Shown in pieces: positions 21,282 through 32,692 of a stretch of 64,000 nucleotides of DNA. Positions within the stretch are counted from its first letter, which is position 1. Each line of letters opens with the position of its first letter. The DNA comes from Neoceratodus forsteri (Eukaryota > Chordata > Ceratodontiformes > Ceratodontidae): NCBI GenBank assembly GCA_016271365.2, contig CM057449.1, forward strand, positions 1,569,178,501 to 1,569,242,500, in the 5' to 3' direction. Position numbers and translations under genes: made by a program. Under the pieces are notes generated by a model. The model was not told the origin of the DNA. It did not search any database and worked only from the letters and a program-made list of their open reading frames with translations.

Positions 21282-22200
21282 TCTGTAAGCTGGTCCCACT
21301 GTACCCGGAGGGTCTACTGAAGGATACACATATGAAGTCTGGCCAGAGAACAGCGGAATGGTGGGCATGGCCACTGCCATCAGACCCAACAATATCAGGT
21401 ACACCCTGGCAGGAATATATCAGCTTTGAGTGATTTTCTGAGCTTGGATTACACGATACTCTGCCCTTTTCTGGGTCAGGAAGGTCTTTCCCTGCACCGA
21501 ATCTAGGACTGCCTTTATATATTTATCGGAGCCTTTGGGACGGTACCAGAAGTGACTTAGAAAGATTGCCAGTGATGCCCAGGGAGCGAAACAGCTAGAG
21601 AGTTCTCACCAGAGTCAACAGAAGCTGTTCCCTGGATGGGACCTTTAGAAGCCAATCGAAGAGATAAGGGAAAACATACAGTCTCTCCCTTCTGAGAGCT
21701 GCTACTACTACTGCTGCTAAGCACTTGGTAAAGACCCACGGCACAGAGGAAAAGCCAAAGGGCAGCACTTTGAACTGACAGTGCTCACCCTAAAAAGCAA
21801 AGTGGAGAAACCTCCTATGAGGGGGAGAGACCGATATGTGCAGGTAAGCATCCTGCATGTCCAGTGAGCAAAGCCAGTCTCCTGTGTTGAGCAGGAGCAA
21901 CAGGCCTGGCAAAGTTACTATCTGGAACTTTTTGTACTGGACATACAGATTAAGGTCCTTTAGATCCAGAATGGGCCCCAAGTCTCCGGTCTTTTTGGGG
22001 ACCAGGAAAAACCTGGAATAAAACCTTATTTCTCTGGTGCCTGGGTACCGTCTTGATGGCCTGCTTGTGCAGAAAGGACTGTACCTCCTCCTGGAGAACA
22101 GCCAAGTGAGCCGGGGGGGTTAACTGGAGGGCGGGGAAGGGGTTTCCAGAGGTTGCTCGGTAAGCTCCAGGACGTGACCCCTTTCTATGAACTGCATAAT
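21282..22200 (-). pseudogene. DIRS reverse transcriptase, copy D (active site lost)
   Basis: The frame 21790-21981 carries PILDLKDLNLYVQYKKF, then CSLDMQDAYLHISV (motif A). The LPFGFSS-equivalent lies near 21745-21775. The active-site region near 21650-21690 reads FPYLFDWLL, so the first aspartate of YLDD is Phe. Stops occur near 21555-21740 and 21985-22100. The enzyme is dead by several criteria. Confidence 0.78.
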
Positions 22201-22449
22201 CTACGCATCTGAAGTTATGGTTCTCTATTGGTTTAGATAGAGGGAGAACAGACTTCCGACCACCACCTCTTGGTCAGGGACCAGAAGAAGGGGGTCTGGC
22301 AAGGAGTCAAGCAGTGGTGGGTCCAACCGATGGGGCTGATCCCTCACTCCTGGGATGCTTGGCTGCAGCTCCAGCATTGGAGGAGCGGGCAAGGCAGCTG
22401 GGACTGTGTGCTTCCCTTGAGGGCGAGAGGCTGCACCTGATCTATTGGT

Positions 22450-23742
22450 CGCTTTTTAAAAGGGAGGGCACTGTCTACCTCTTGGTGGAGTATGGTAGAG
22501 AGAGTGGACAGACTTAAGTGACCTACCTGAGGCTTGCAGATTGTTGATAATGTCCTGAACATCAGGGCAGAACAGCTTGGTGCCATTAAAAGGGGCATTA
22601 AGCACCTTCTGCTGAACATCAGCAGTGAAACTGGATACCCTCAGCCAGGAGTGCCTACGTAGGCATATGCCTGTGGCAGCAGCCCTGGCAATGGTGTCAG
22701 CCATGTTGTAGAGGGCTCTGAGGAGGTGTTTGCTAACATCCTCAGCTGCCTGAAGGCACTGAAGCAGCTTCTGCTTTTGTGTGCCATCTGAGAAGGCCTG
22801 GGCAGCAGCCTTGCCCTTCTTTCAATTAGCATTTTGGTACTTTACCGTGTGAGACAGGTAGTTTGCAATCCTCAAACCAGTGTGGATGAGGCTATACCCT
22901 CTTACCCCAGAGGTCCATTCTGCGAGACTCTTTGTCCGGGGGGGGGTGAGGAAACCAAGGTACTTGGGCTCCTTAGACCTGTTGTGGGCTGCCTTAATGA
23001 CCACTGAATCTGTTTTGGGCTGGGCAGCATAGAAGTGGAACCCCTCAGGGGAATGGTCAACTTTATCCGCTCTGTGGGGCAGAGCTGGCACCACATCTGG
23101 TCTGTGCCAAGCTGCTGTAGCTGCATTCCTCAAGGCAGGCAAAATTGGAGAAATGATTTATGGGGGAGATTCTGGGATCTCCAGAAAATCCACCAGCTCT
23201 TTCTTGGTGGCATCCTCTTCCTTAGTGCAGAAGCCCATGTCTGAGGACAGCTGCTTCATCACATTAAAAAATGTAGTGTCCTCAGGAGGAGACCTGGGAG
23301 TATGCTTAATCGAATCCTCGCTGACAAAGGAAGCTGTGGATCTGTCAGAGACCAGGATCTCTTCCTCCTCATCATCAGGAAGAATGAGGTCTGGATGGTA
23401 CTCCTCTTCCACAATGACCTCTTCCAAATCTAGGTCTGGCATTAGATGCGCCAATGGCGGCTTGCAGGGAGCTTCCCGTGGCCAGTGTGTAGGCATCGAC
23501 GATGAAGCTTCTGTTAACGGTGTCAGCGAAGTGGGCATATACGCACCCAGCTGTTGAATGAGCACTGAAGTGAATTTTGTCAAAATATTGTTCAGGTCGA
23601 CAACATTTGTCGATTGGGGGGGGGTTGATGGTACAAATGTTGATGACGCACCTGCTGGGTGTTTTGAGTCTGAGATGACTGTAGCCCTAGAGGGAGAAGG
23701 GTCAGGCCTCGATGAGTGGGCCACTGGCAATGAGCCCATCAT
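22450..23742 (-). pseudogene. DIRS Gag-like protein, copy D
   Basis: The frame 23158-23742 is open for 194 residues. It contains NILTKFTSVLIQQLGAYMP, an acidic block (DLDLEEVIVEEEYHPD, then DDEEEEILVSD) and FFNVMKQLSSDMGF. The next frames (22822-23142, 22456-22704) carry KTDSVVIKAAHNRSKEPKYL, IHTGLRIANYLSHTVKYQN and ATGICLRRHSWLRVSSF. The last block matches AGICTRCHSWLRTSGF of copy B. The block order equals that of Gag-like frames in families 3 and 4. Confidence 0.68.
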
Positions 23743-23899
23743 TGACAGAGGGTCCAGCGACCCGGAGGTTGACAGCTAACCACCCTGTGAATCGGGCGGG
23801 GGTACTGTCAGTATGGGTCTGGTGGGCACAGAGACCTGGACAGCAGTTTTGCTCATCAACGCAGCTGCAGCTGATAAGGATCCCGCCTAAGGAGAAGAG

Positions 23900-24350
23900 G
23901 TCGTTTAGGAACAAGATCATTGCCTGGGGCAGTCGTAAACTAAATGTTTTCTATGACTTTTCCCTGAGGATTTGTCTCAGGCCTTGAAGGCCTCGGTGTT
24001 CGAAGACCCCTTCGGCGACTGGGACCCCGGAGGACCCCTGCCTGGAACTGGCTACCTGTTGATCCATCAGGAAATTTTTAAGAGTCTTTCTGCATCACCT
24101 GAGGGTTGTCTGGATAAACTTCTGGGAAAGCTCACAGAAACTTCATGGTCAGGCCCAAGACAGCAGGCACAGAGAGAATGTTCATCTGTGGAGGCGATCT
24201 TCATCCTGCAGTGGCAGCAACAGAAGAGAGAAGTCAAAGTATTAACTCTCAACATAAACAAGTTAAAGGAATCTCTTTGATAAAAGAGATTCTGAAAATA
24301 TTAGAAGAAAAAGCCGTAGGCAACAAAAGGCTCGAATACTGAGTCAGAGC
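23900..24350 (-). pseudogene. 5' region of DIRS copy D with a partial CxxCLGxxH motif
   Basis: The frame 24067-24261 contains EHSLCACCLGPDHE, which matches the zinc-type motif of families 3 and 4 (CxRCLGxxHxxxxCxxC). The second Cys pair is missing in this copy, where the following residues are SVSFPRS. The frame is short and broken, so this is a remnant of the first protein of the element. Confidence 0.55.
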
Positions 24351-24558
24351 TTCCGCAGAGACCCATGCGAGCGAGTCGATGGCAAAGAACTGATGGAGCA
24401 GGGCCGCTCATGTCTTTATAGGGTTGGTGATGTCGACGAATGTCAATGGCATGGGCGGCCCCAGTTGTACTACTGAAAATCTTGTGTGTGGATCCTGCTT
24501 CACTGATGGTGACATTCCTACGGTGTAGTCTGGTGACTGAGATACCCCCAAAGAAGAT

Positions 24559-24901
24559 CTGGGAGGTTTTTGTATGTTTAACTAAATTGAGGGGAAAAAA
24601 AACTCCAGTGTATTTAATCTAAAACTGAAAACCTGAATGCTGTCTTCATAGAGAGATGGTGAAATTCTGGCCTCAAAGAGGAGAGCAGTAATGCTACTGC
24701 TGCATACTCAGTGGCAAAACAGGAACTGAAGCGGTTGGGGACTGTTGTCCCTCAGTACCAATGGACACATGCGGTGACATGTGCATGGGACTAATTTGCG
24801 TCACCAGCCCTCCAGAAAAGTTCTTGCACCCACAGGATCCTAGCACCTCTGGCTCAGACACATAGTGGAAATCTATGGAAAAGATCAATTCTTGGAAGAT
24901 C
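24559..24901 (-). mobile_element. DIRS family-1 5' end fragment
   Basis: The sequence aligns with the 5' leader and right ITR of copies B and C (compare 17960-18286): GCTGTCTTCATAGAG, AGGAACTGAAGCGGTTGG, CCTCCAGAAAAGTTCTTG and a GGAAGATCAGG end at about 24901. It is more diverged than any other family-1 end here. It abuts the right end of copy D, and a family-1-like RT fragment abuts the left end of D, so D may have inserted into this older element. Confidence 0.62.
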
Positions 24902-25289
24902 AGGTAAACAGCTTGTCTACCATTTACATAAACAGCAAGAGTAAAGTACAGTTAACGTAAGAACTTACCGTAACAGTAGATCTTCAAGAACAGCTCTTGC
25001 AGCAGGCTATATCATTAGGACTGAAGCTGGCAGGCAGCAGGACCCCAAGGAAAACTTCTACCTAGCTACATCCAGCGGGGGACCTCCCGCGACATCGGCC
25101 CCTCCTCCGACATCACATACGTCATAAAAGTAGTGGTCCCCCAGCATCCCTCAGTTCTCCTGCTGGAGACTTCAGCATAGTTCTGTAAATCTGATGGGAG
25201 ACCGAGGATCCACTTCCAAAGGAAGACCAATAGGAACTGTTATTGTAGATGCAGCTGACCTCCTGAGGGGAAGGTGGGTGGGAAAGTAT

Positions 25290-25400
25290 CTGCTGCAAGA
25301 GCTGTTCTCGAAGATCTACTGTTACAGTAAGTTCTTACATAACTGTACTATCTTACTTCGAGAAACAGCTCTTGCTGCAGGTTACACCATTAGGACTGAG
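25290..25400. repeat. Internal complementary region of DIRS copy E
   Basis: Sequence up to 25349 (…CATAACTGTACT) inverts the left terminus. From 25350 (ATCTTACTTC) it inverts the right terminus at 31101. The two GCTGTTCTCGAAG / CTTCGAGAAACAGC arms also form a hairpin around the junction. Confidence 0.83.
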
Positions 25401-25468
25401 TCCCAAACAGTGGCAAAGATTACCCCTAAATTTGGGAGGAAGATAGGAGAAGGGTGAAAGGGAACCCC

Positions 25469-26496
25469 TCATGAAAAAAGCCCCTGCAGGACGGCAAGGC
25501 CAAAGCCCGCTCTGCGCCTGGAGGCAATGTCCAGACTGTAATGTCTGATGAATGTGCACACTGTGCTCCATGTAGCTGTTGCACAAATGGTAGGAGCTGA
25601 AACATTTCTCAGGGAGGTGAATGATGTTGCCATCCCTCTGGTAGAGTGACCCTTTACCGGTCCCAGTAAGGGTTTGTTTAGCTTTTGGTAGCAGAATACA
25701 ATGTAGTTTACCAACCATTTTGATAGTGTCTGTTTAGACACTGGTGCCCCTGACATCCTATGAGCAAAGGACAAGAATAACTAGTCAGACTGTTGGTGTG
25801 ATCTGGTCCTTGTCAGGTAGAACTTGAGTATCCTGTGCATATCCAATGGGTGCAGGAGAGCTTCTCAACTATTGGAATACTCCGGATAGTAAACCTGGGA
25901 GGTCGATATCCTGGTTGAGGGTTATCTCTGACACTACCTTGGGTAGAAACTTAGGATTGGTCCTTAAAGACACCCTGCCCTTATGAAAAATCAAACATGG
26001 CTCTTTGCACACGAGTGCCTGGAGCTCAGAAATTCTCCTTGCAGAGGTAACCAACTAAAAATAACGCCTTCCAAGAGAGAAGGCATAGCTCGCAATCCGC
26101 AGCTGGTTTAAAGGGAGGCAGTGTGAGCTGTTCTGAAACAAAGAGAAGGTCCCAAGGAGGGATCAGATCTCTAATGAGTGGCTTCAAATGGAGGATGCCA
26201 CGCAAGAAGGTGCATGACAAGTCCAGTTGGGCCAAGGATTTGTCCCCAAAGGGTGCATGGTACACAGATACTGCAGAAAGGTGCACCTTTATTGAGGAGT
26301 AACTCAGCCCCACTTCTGATAAGGAAAGGAGGTACTCTAATACCAATTTCACAAGGCAGGTTAAAGAGTCCAGGTCATAGGCCGAGGACCTAAAGCAAAA
26401 TTTGCACCATTTCATGACATATGTGGCACGAGTAGAGGGTTTCCTTGCTGCCATTAGGACGTTGGCCACACTGTCTGGGACTCCGTGGCGAGACAT
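25469..26496 (-). pseudogene. DIRS tyrosine recombinase, copy E (broken)
   Basis: The frame 26026-26496 holds the core-binding domain (AARKPSTRATYVMKWCKFCF, FLRGILHLKPLIRD). The frame 25869-26054 holds the first catalytic Arg box (TSARRISELQAL) and FLPKVVSEITLNQDIDL. The frame 25469-25774 holds the C-terminus: VSKQTLSKWLVNYIVFCYQ, GHSTRGMATS (H-x-x-R) and HYSLDIASR (tyrosine). The conserved His of WSTVHTF is Cys here (WSTVCTF). Three frames plus that change make the copy inactive. Confidence 0.82.
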
Positions 26497-26639
26497 TGCT
26501 AGGTCCTTAGGAGCCAGGCATGTAGGTGTAAGGATCTGAGATACGGGTGAATCAGAAACCCGTTGTCTTGTGACAGTAAGTACGAGCTGAGCGGAAAAGG
26601 AAAGGGTGGCTCACTCACAAAGCGTAGGAGAAGAGGAAA

Positions 26640-27320
26640 TCATATCTGTCTGGGCCAATATGCGGCCACCAGAATAATGGCTGCTCTCTCCTCCTGCAGC
26701 TTGAGTAGAACTCTCTGGATCAAAGGGAAGGGAGGAAAGGCATAGAGGAACCTGCCTGTCCAGGAGAAGGACAACGCATCTCGCCAGAAAACACCAGGCC
26801 CTGGATCTAGCGAGCAGAAACTGGGCAGTTTTGCATTGTATGGGGAGGTGAACAGATCCAATTCTGGTGTCCCCCATTTTGCAAACAGAGTTTCTGCCAC
26901 TGGTTGTAGGAGCTCCCATTCATGTGCGCTGGATCGAGATCTGCTGAGCAGATCTGCCAGTGTGTTCTGTAACCCAGTAACATGAACTGCAGACAGGGTG
27001 ATATTGTGCTCTATTACCCAGTACCATACTCTCTTCACTTTTTGACAGAGCTGGTATGACTGAGTGCCCCCTTGTTTGTTGATATAGAACACTACTGACA
27101 TGTTGTCTGTTTGTATCAGTAGATGCCCCAGGGTTAGGTCCATTTGCAAGGCCTGAAGGGCATAAAGGACTGCCCTCATCTCAAGGACATTTACGTGAAG
27201 GGCTCCTTCCATCCCTGATCATAGTCCTTGAGTCTTTTTGCCACCCAGATGGGTGCCCCAGCCCGATTCTGACGCATCCATGGTCAGGATCAGTGAAGGT
27301 GTATGAGACAGGAAGGGAAG
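26640..27320 (-). pseudogene. DIRS RNase H domain, copy E
   Basis: The 190-residue frame 26640-27212 reads LHVNVLEMRAVLYALQALQM (Glu), LIQTDNMSVVFYINKQGGTQ (Asp) and LADLLSRSRS. It continues through the conserved strand after the domain (WGTPELDLFTSPYNAKLPSF). The first catalytic Asp region lies in the adjacent frame near 27260-27300 (SMDASESGWGT-like). The strand after LLSRS is common to all DIRS copies here and forms the junction to the recombinase. Confidence 0.78.
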
Positions 27321-27566
27321 TCCTACCGTGAGGTGTTCCAGAACCAGCCACCACTGCAAGACCCGGAGAATAGAGCTGGGGACCAAAATCAGCTGATCTA
27401 AGTTGTCCTGTCATTGGTCCCACTGGACCCTGAGTGTCCACTGAATGATTCTCATGTGTAAGCGTGATAGGGGAACCGTGGCTATGGCAGCCGCCATGTG
27501 GCCTAGAAGATGCAACATGGTCCTTGCTGAGACCAGCTTTTGTCCCATGATGTTCCTTGTCAAGCT

Positions 27567-28337
27567 TCATAGACATTCTGCCCTGTCTTCTGGTAGAAAG
27601 GCCCTTCCCTTTGTGGTGTCCAGTACTGTGCCAATGAACTGCAGTCTTTGGCATGGTGTAAGGATCGATTTTGCCAGGTTGATGGTGACACCTATGGAGT
27701 CGAATATTAAATAGGTGTCTTGTAGAGCATGATTTAGCTCTCTCTGGGATGAAGCAGTCAGGAGCCAGTCATCCAGGTAGGGGAAGACATAGTGGCGCCT
27801 TCTCCTGAGTGCCACTGCTACTACTGTCAGGCATTTGGTGAATACCCTCGGAGCCAGTGACAAGCTGAAAGGAAGGGCTCGGAATTGGTAGTGATGACCC
27901 TAGAATTTGAATCGCAGGAACCTCCGATGATGTTTCGCGATTGGAATGTGGAGGTAGGCACCTTGCATGTCCAACGATGTGAGCCAAGCATCTGGGCATA
28001 GCATCGGGATTAAACCTGGCAAGGTGACCATCCTGAAGCGTCTGTATGCCACAAAGGTGTTGAGATTGCTAAATCTAGGATGGAGCATAAGTTCCCTGTC
28101 TTTCTGGGTACTAGGAAGAAGTGGGAATAGTACCCTTTCCCTCCCTGGATCCATGGGACCGTCTCTATGGCCTCCTTCTTGTGAAGGGCCCTGATTTCTT
28201 CTTGAATCAGTGTGGCATGTTGTCTTGAATACTGAGATCATAGTAGTGGTCTGGATGGTGGTTGCCTGGTAAATTCGATAGAGTGCCCTCTTTGAATTAA
28301 TTGAAGCACCCATTGGTCTGAAGTGATTTGTCGCCAT
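27567..28337 (-). pseudogene. DIRS reverse transcriptase, copy E (broken, YLDD intact)
   Basis: The frame 27900-28337 begins in the N-terminal part (MATNHFRPMGASIN) and gives MLHPRFSNLNTFVAYRRF and TSLDMQGAYLHIPI (motif A). The frame 27567-27863 gives MSLAPRVFTKCL, YVFPYLDDWLLTASS (active site) and TINLAKSILTPCQRLQFIG. The frame break near 27863-27900 falls between motif A and the LSSAPR box. Both catalytic Asp of YLDD are intact. Confidence 0.82.
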
Positions 28338-28544
28338 TCTGCCAGGTGTCTTGAGAAACGACCCCCGACCTTCTCTTCCCTTTGAACCGAAGGGGGAAGA
28401 GGGTTCTGCAATGAATCAGGCAGGGAAGGGGGAGGATTTTTTGTGTTCCTGGCACCTGAACCTCCAGCAGCTCGAGATGGGCCCTTGGGGTTAAAACCGC
28501 CTCTCTGCTGCTGTCTGAATTGGGGCTGCTGTCCCTGCTTGCCT

Positions 28545-29548
28545 TTAAAGCAGTTCTGTTGCCTCCGAAATGGCTTCAGCCTGGGTCAGTACATGGCCTG
28601 CACAGATCTTACCGCCTTTCTGGCATCTTGCAATTTTGTAATTATCCTCTTGGATTCTTCTCTGAAAAGAATTGAGCCTTTGAAGGGGGCATCTAGAATG
28701 CCCTTTTGGATGTCTGGCATAAAGCCTGATACCCTCAGCAAGGAGTGTCATCTTAGGCATACTCCTGATGCTGCACTTCTTGCTGCTGAGTCTGCAGAGT
28801 CATATGCTGCTTTGAGTACTTGTGTGCCTACATCAGAGCCCGTTTGGAGGAGCTTTGGAAGTTCTTCCTTTTGGTCTCCATCCAGAAGGTTCTTAACCAA
28901 ATCTTGGCCTTGCTCTCACAGGACATTTTGAAATTGGACCATGTGGGTCAGGAAGTTTAATGAGCATATGGAACATGTTGCTGAGGCGTACATTTTCCTC
29001 CCCATGGAGTCGAGCTGTTTTGACTCCTGGTCCGGGAGTTGGGTGCTTAAGTGTTGTGGCTTCTGTGATCTGTCGTGTGTGGCAGTGATCACCATGGAAT
29101 CTGCCACTGGTTGCTCTCCTAGATAAGGGTCTTCCAAGGAGGCCTGATATAGGCAGTCTGCCTTTTTAGGGACTGCTGAGGAAGTGAAGGGGTGCTTCCA
29201 AGCAGCCTTGGTCACTGCCTGGAAAGTGTCTACTAACGGAGGGACTACAACTGGTTTGTGATCCTTTTGTCTTAGATACTTGGTGAGGTGGTGCCTCTCA
29301 GGATCTAAATCCTCTGTGTCCCACCCCATGTTATCTTGGATATGCCGCATTATATCCATAAATGTTAGGTTGTCTAGGGGGGACCTAGGCAAATCCCTTG
29401 GATCTGGTGAAGGGATGCTAAATGGAGAGTCTGATCTGGAAGATAATGAGGAGAAGGAGGAGTGAGACTTGTCTGAGGAGAAGGAGGAGTGAGACTTGTC
29501 TGAGGAGGAGGAATCTGATCTCCTGTGGTGGTTTTTGGGCCTGTGCAT
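28545..29548 (-). pseudogene. DIRS Gag-like protein, copy E
   Basis: The 210-residue frame 28916-29548 contains a Ser-rich N-terminus with a direct duplication (SSDKSHSSF twice). PRSPLDNLTFMDIMRHIQ, DNMGWDTEDLDPERHHLTKY, VPKKADCLYQASLEDPYL, MVITATHDRSQKP and MGRKMYASATCSI follow. The C-terminal part (AASGVCLRWHS-like, SRVSGFMPDIQK-like) continues near 28680-28790 in another frame. The block order matches copy G of the same family and copy D of family 2. Confidence 0.7.
29448..29501. repeat. Two exact 27-bp tandem copies in the Gag-like gene of copy E
   Basis: The unit starts GAGGAGAAGGAGGAGTGAGA and is repeated at 29448-29474 and 29475-29501. It adds nine residues in frame (SSDKSHSSF type, minus strand). 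Confidence 0.9.
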
Positions 29549-29549
29549 G

Positions 29550-30860
29550 CTGGGTGAGTGGGAAGAGGTCTGTGATGGACCTCAGCTGCTTCTTTTCTTT
29601 GTGTGATGGTCGCTTTTTGTCCTTAGACTGGTCCCTAGGTTTGGGACTCTCCTCTCTAGGGGTGGTTTGACTGGGCTTTATTCTTTTGGAGGAGGTTGGT
29701 TCTCCACTGGTGGTTTGGTAGGAACAATATCCTTCCCACCAATAGGAAGACAATTTCTTCACCTTGGAAATGTTGAGTCTCAACATCTGACCTGGCATCT
29801 GTCCCTCTCAAGGTGCTGTCTGACTGTTTCCTGTGTCTGACAGTCTGTGGCCTGTCGCACCCATCGTCTGATCCTTGGGTGGCATCGGGACGCATGGGAG
29901 GCTTGCTTCCTCCCTGTCTCCTGATGCCTGGTCATTGCTTAGTCGCTCCACCCCGGTGTTAGTACCTTCATTGTCCGAATGCCTGGATGGGACGATGTCC
30001 GGTATGGATGAGGTGACGTCCTTTCTCTGAGAGTGGACCTCTGTTGGTGGTCAGTGGTCCTTAGGATGTTCTTCGGGTGTTTGCTGTCACCTCCATTTAG
30101 GGTCTGAGGTCTGCTTAAGGGATGTTAGATCTGAGGTCCATTTAGCGGACATCCCAGAGGTTCCACTGGGGGGTTGGGAGGACGACCTCCAGCGGTTGGA
30201 GTCCTGGCACCGGTCCAGGGAGTTGGGACCTGTAGCAGCAGCCGACTTGAAATGCTCCTTGGCTGGGTGATCTGTGGATGCAGATTGGCCTGAAGGCCAG
30301 CTGTGAGAAGGTTCTTTCAGTTGGAACTTAAGGGGCTGGAGGGTGGATGCAACACTGGCACCACCTGACGTCTGGACTTTGGCCGGTGGAGGCTGGGTCT
30401 TAGTTCAAGATGGAGACTTGTTGGAGCGGGTTGTGGAGTCTGAGCTCCCCCCCCCCGAGTAGGATGTCCGCGTAGATGGGGAGCACTCTTTCTCCCTTTC
30501 CCTCCATTTCTCTCTCTGTTTTCCCAACTTATGGGAGGACTCTTCCCTGGAGGAAGAACTTTTTTTGCATAGCTGCTAATTTTTTCTCTAATAGGAAGGT
30601 CTCAAAAACTTTTTGTCGGTGGATCCTCGTGTGGTTGTTGAAATGTTGGCAAATGGGACAGGCCTTAGTTTCATGTTTTGGGCCTAGGCATCTGACACAG
30701 GCTGTATGCTTGTCTTTAAAGGAATTTGTTTGCCACACGCACACTTTGAGGAGTGCCTTTCGATGGATGACGTCGGGGAAGACGACATACAAAAAGAAAG
30801 AAATCTGCACTTTTTTGGAAATGAAACAAATAAAATATAATGTTATACTCAAGTGATGGC
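29550..30860 (-). pseudogene. 5' coding region of DIRS copy E with a zinc-type motif
   Basis: The frame 30529-30852 reads HTACVRCLGPKHETKACPIC, then QHFNNHTRIHRQK: a C-x2-C-L-G-x2-H-x4-C-x2-C pattern followed by a basic stretch. The frames 29418-29798 and 29656-29895 form a Lys/Ser-rich linker (SKDKKRPSHKEKKQLRS). Copies F and G carry the same motif at the same relative place, directly downstream of the 5' ITR. A nucleic-acid-binding role is inferred from this composition, not shown. Confidence 0.6.
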
Positions 30861-31149
30861 ATTATTTCTTAGCTGAAGGCATCTGTGGAGCCGATGCTTG
30901 TGAGTCAACGGTGGGAAAAGAACTGAGGGATGCTGGGGAATTGCCCCTTTTATGATGTATGTGACGTCGGGGGGGAGCCAATGTTGGGGGAGGTCCCCCG
31001 CTGGATGTAGCTAGCTAGAAGTTTTCTGTGGGGTCCTGCTGCCTGCCTGCTTCCATCAGAATGGTGTAACCTGCAGCAAAAGTTGTTTCTTGAAGTAAGA
31101 TTATTACATTGTTGCACTTAAGGATATCTAGGGTCAGACACACACCAAG

Positions 31150-31413
31150 CCAACCAACTGAATGCTGTATTTCTACAAAGTTCTGTATTTTTTCTGAGGA
31201 TAGCTGCCTGAATCCTGCATAGAGGCCGTTTTCTCCACCCTGCCCTTACCCATTTTATCTCTGGAGCAGTTGGTTAGCCTGGAAGCACCTCTGTTTTCCT
31301 CTCAGGTGGAAAGGGCAATCACTGCTCTTGCCTCATGGAAAGCACCAGGAAGTGATGACCTTCCCACAGTGCAACAGTCCCTTGTCCTTTGTAGGGTATA
31401 TGCAGAGCCTTGT
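31150..31413 (+). pseudogene. L1-like LINE ORF2, first piece
   Basis: One plus-strand frame reads ESCIEAVFSTLPLPILSLEQ, then APLFSSQVERAITALASWKA and PGSDDLP. This is the L1-clade sequence just before RT (compare the EEV..AI.....KAPGPDG consensus). Sequence stops being LINE at 31413, and the same ORF resumes near 50749 after the nested block. The 5' part of the LINE is not seen. Confidence 0.68.
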
Positions 31414-31896
31414 TGTCGAGGCACAGGTCTGGAAGCATAGGAAAACCAGGAGCAGTTGTAAAATTCGCAATGAATGTTTTATTACTATCATCAATAACAG
31501 TAAAATAAAAAATAAAAATTGTTCAGAATAACTATTTACAAAGGCAGTACAAACAGAAAAAAAAAACAAAGTCCTTCTAAGTGTTTCTGCTCAATTTCAA
31601 ATCTCAGTCTCCCTAGCAAAAATATTGCTGCTCTTTTTATAACAAGCCTTTGCCAGAGAACTCGTTAAGGAGAACATCCTGTTTTTCTGAAGGTGTTCTT
31701 GTCAGTTTCCTTGCAGGTACAACAAACCGAACGTGGCAACCTAGAACTGACCTCTTGTTTACAGCTCTGTAAAGAGTTTGCAAACTGCATCCCAGTTAAC
31801 CCCCTAAATTTCAAATAACTTTTTGCAATGATTTCAAAAGTATAACTATATATATTTTCAAACAAAGGGAATCCCAGTTTCACATAAAGATTCACA
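31414..31896 (-). mobile_element. Probable solo LTR, left part (right part 50506-50748)
   Basis: The interval between the two L1 pieces starts TGTCGAGGCACAGG and ends ...CAGCCCTGTCACA (at 50748). On the minus strand that is TGTGACAGGG...GTGCCTCGACA, i.e. TG...CA ends. The minus strand carries a TATA-like GTTATAAAATA in the right part (about 50513-50523) and an AATAAAAC in the left part (about 31480). Combined length is about 726 bp without the Gypsy-like insertion. Flanking 5-mers (CTTGT and AACCT) do not match, so the solo-LTR reading is only probable. Confidence 0.45.
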
Positions 31897-32692
31897 TGTC
31901 ACAGCATGTGGGAATAAACTTCAGATGAGGCAAATTTACAAGTTTAACACACCGTGGTGTGATATTTATTTTTCAAAAGTTAGAAAAATAATAAATGAAA
32001 ACAAAAAAATTGCAAAGAAAATCACTACTTAACATCAGTAGTTTCTCACATAATACAGTCCTGGATCTTAGAGCTCCTAAGACCCTTTTCATCTGCATTC
32101 AACAGCTTGTCTACAGTAGCACTTCTCTCCTTCACTCTCAAGACTGTACTCTACTGGACTGAACTGAACTCAGTGAAGAGGTTTTATATCTTTTGGTGGG
32201 GTCAACTGACTGAGCCTTTTCTGTATTTACATGTCTGGACATGTTGTTTCAAAACTAAGGGGGGGGGTTGTTTCAGGAGACTTTCTGGTTCAGTTAAAGG
32301 TACAGTGTTTATCTCCACAGATATTGACTCTATATCTCTGATCCCCAGTGAGTAAACACTTATGCAAAGCATACCACCTTATACAGTAACAGGTTTATAG
32401 TGTGGATTTAAGAAAATACCTTAAAGGATACCTAAACCATCTTTTTTTACACATTTTGTTTTTTTTTTAAAATGACTCCATAGTCTTGTAAAGGAGAGGC
32501 TGTTTACATTTATATTGAAAATGCATTTATTAAAGCAGGATAAATTCAGTTTCATGGCATTTGAAAATTGTAAACAGCCTCTCTTGATTCAAAAATCTTG
32601 CTCTAAGAATCCTAAAATGGCTGCCTTGATGATGTAATTGAAGAGAGAGATGCTCAGCTATGCAGATGTATTCTAGCTGTGCTAACCGTATT

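Larger units (their letters stand above)
18380..24558 (-). mobile_element. DIRS-type retrotransposon, copy D (family 2), both ends present
   Basis: The left end is AGAACAATTACGTAAG and the right end ...CCCAAAGAAGAT. The internal complementary region is at 18730-18825, joined between 18787 and 18788. The ITRs share a GCAGGATCC-containing block (18468-18560 against 24420-24500). The minus-strand order is 5' region (23900-24350), Gag-like (22450-23742), RT (21290-22200), RNase H (20590-21110) and recombinase (18887-20353). Two small DNA-element remnants (19572-19859 and 21112-21281) lie inside. The sequence differs clearly from family 1 in termini and proteins. Confidence 0.87.
24955..31101 (-). 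mobile_element. DIRS-type retrotransposon, copy E (family 3), both ends present
   Basis: The left end is AGTACAGTTAACGTAAG and the right end ...CTTGAAGTAAGAT, 6.1 kb. The internal complementary region is at 25290-25400, joined between 25349 and 25350. The ITRs share GCAGCAGG, the GTGGTCCCCCAGCATCC-type block and TAGCTAG. Gene order from 31101 downward is: zinc-motif region (30529-30852), Ser/Lys-rich segment (29418-29895), Gag-like (28545-29548), RT (27567-28337), RNase H (26640-27300) and recombinase (25469-26496). No foreign insertion is seen. Frames are broken throughout. Confidence 0.88.

Noticed and set aside
22314..23779. Several plus-strand frames of 60-134 residues
   Set aside because: They mirror the Gag-like region of copy D and are not conserved in other DIRS copies.
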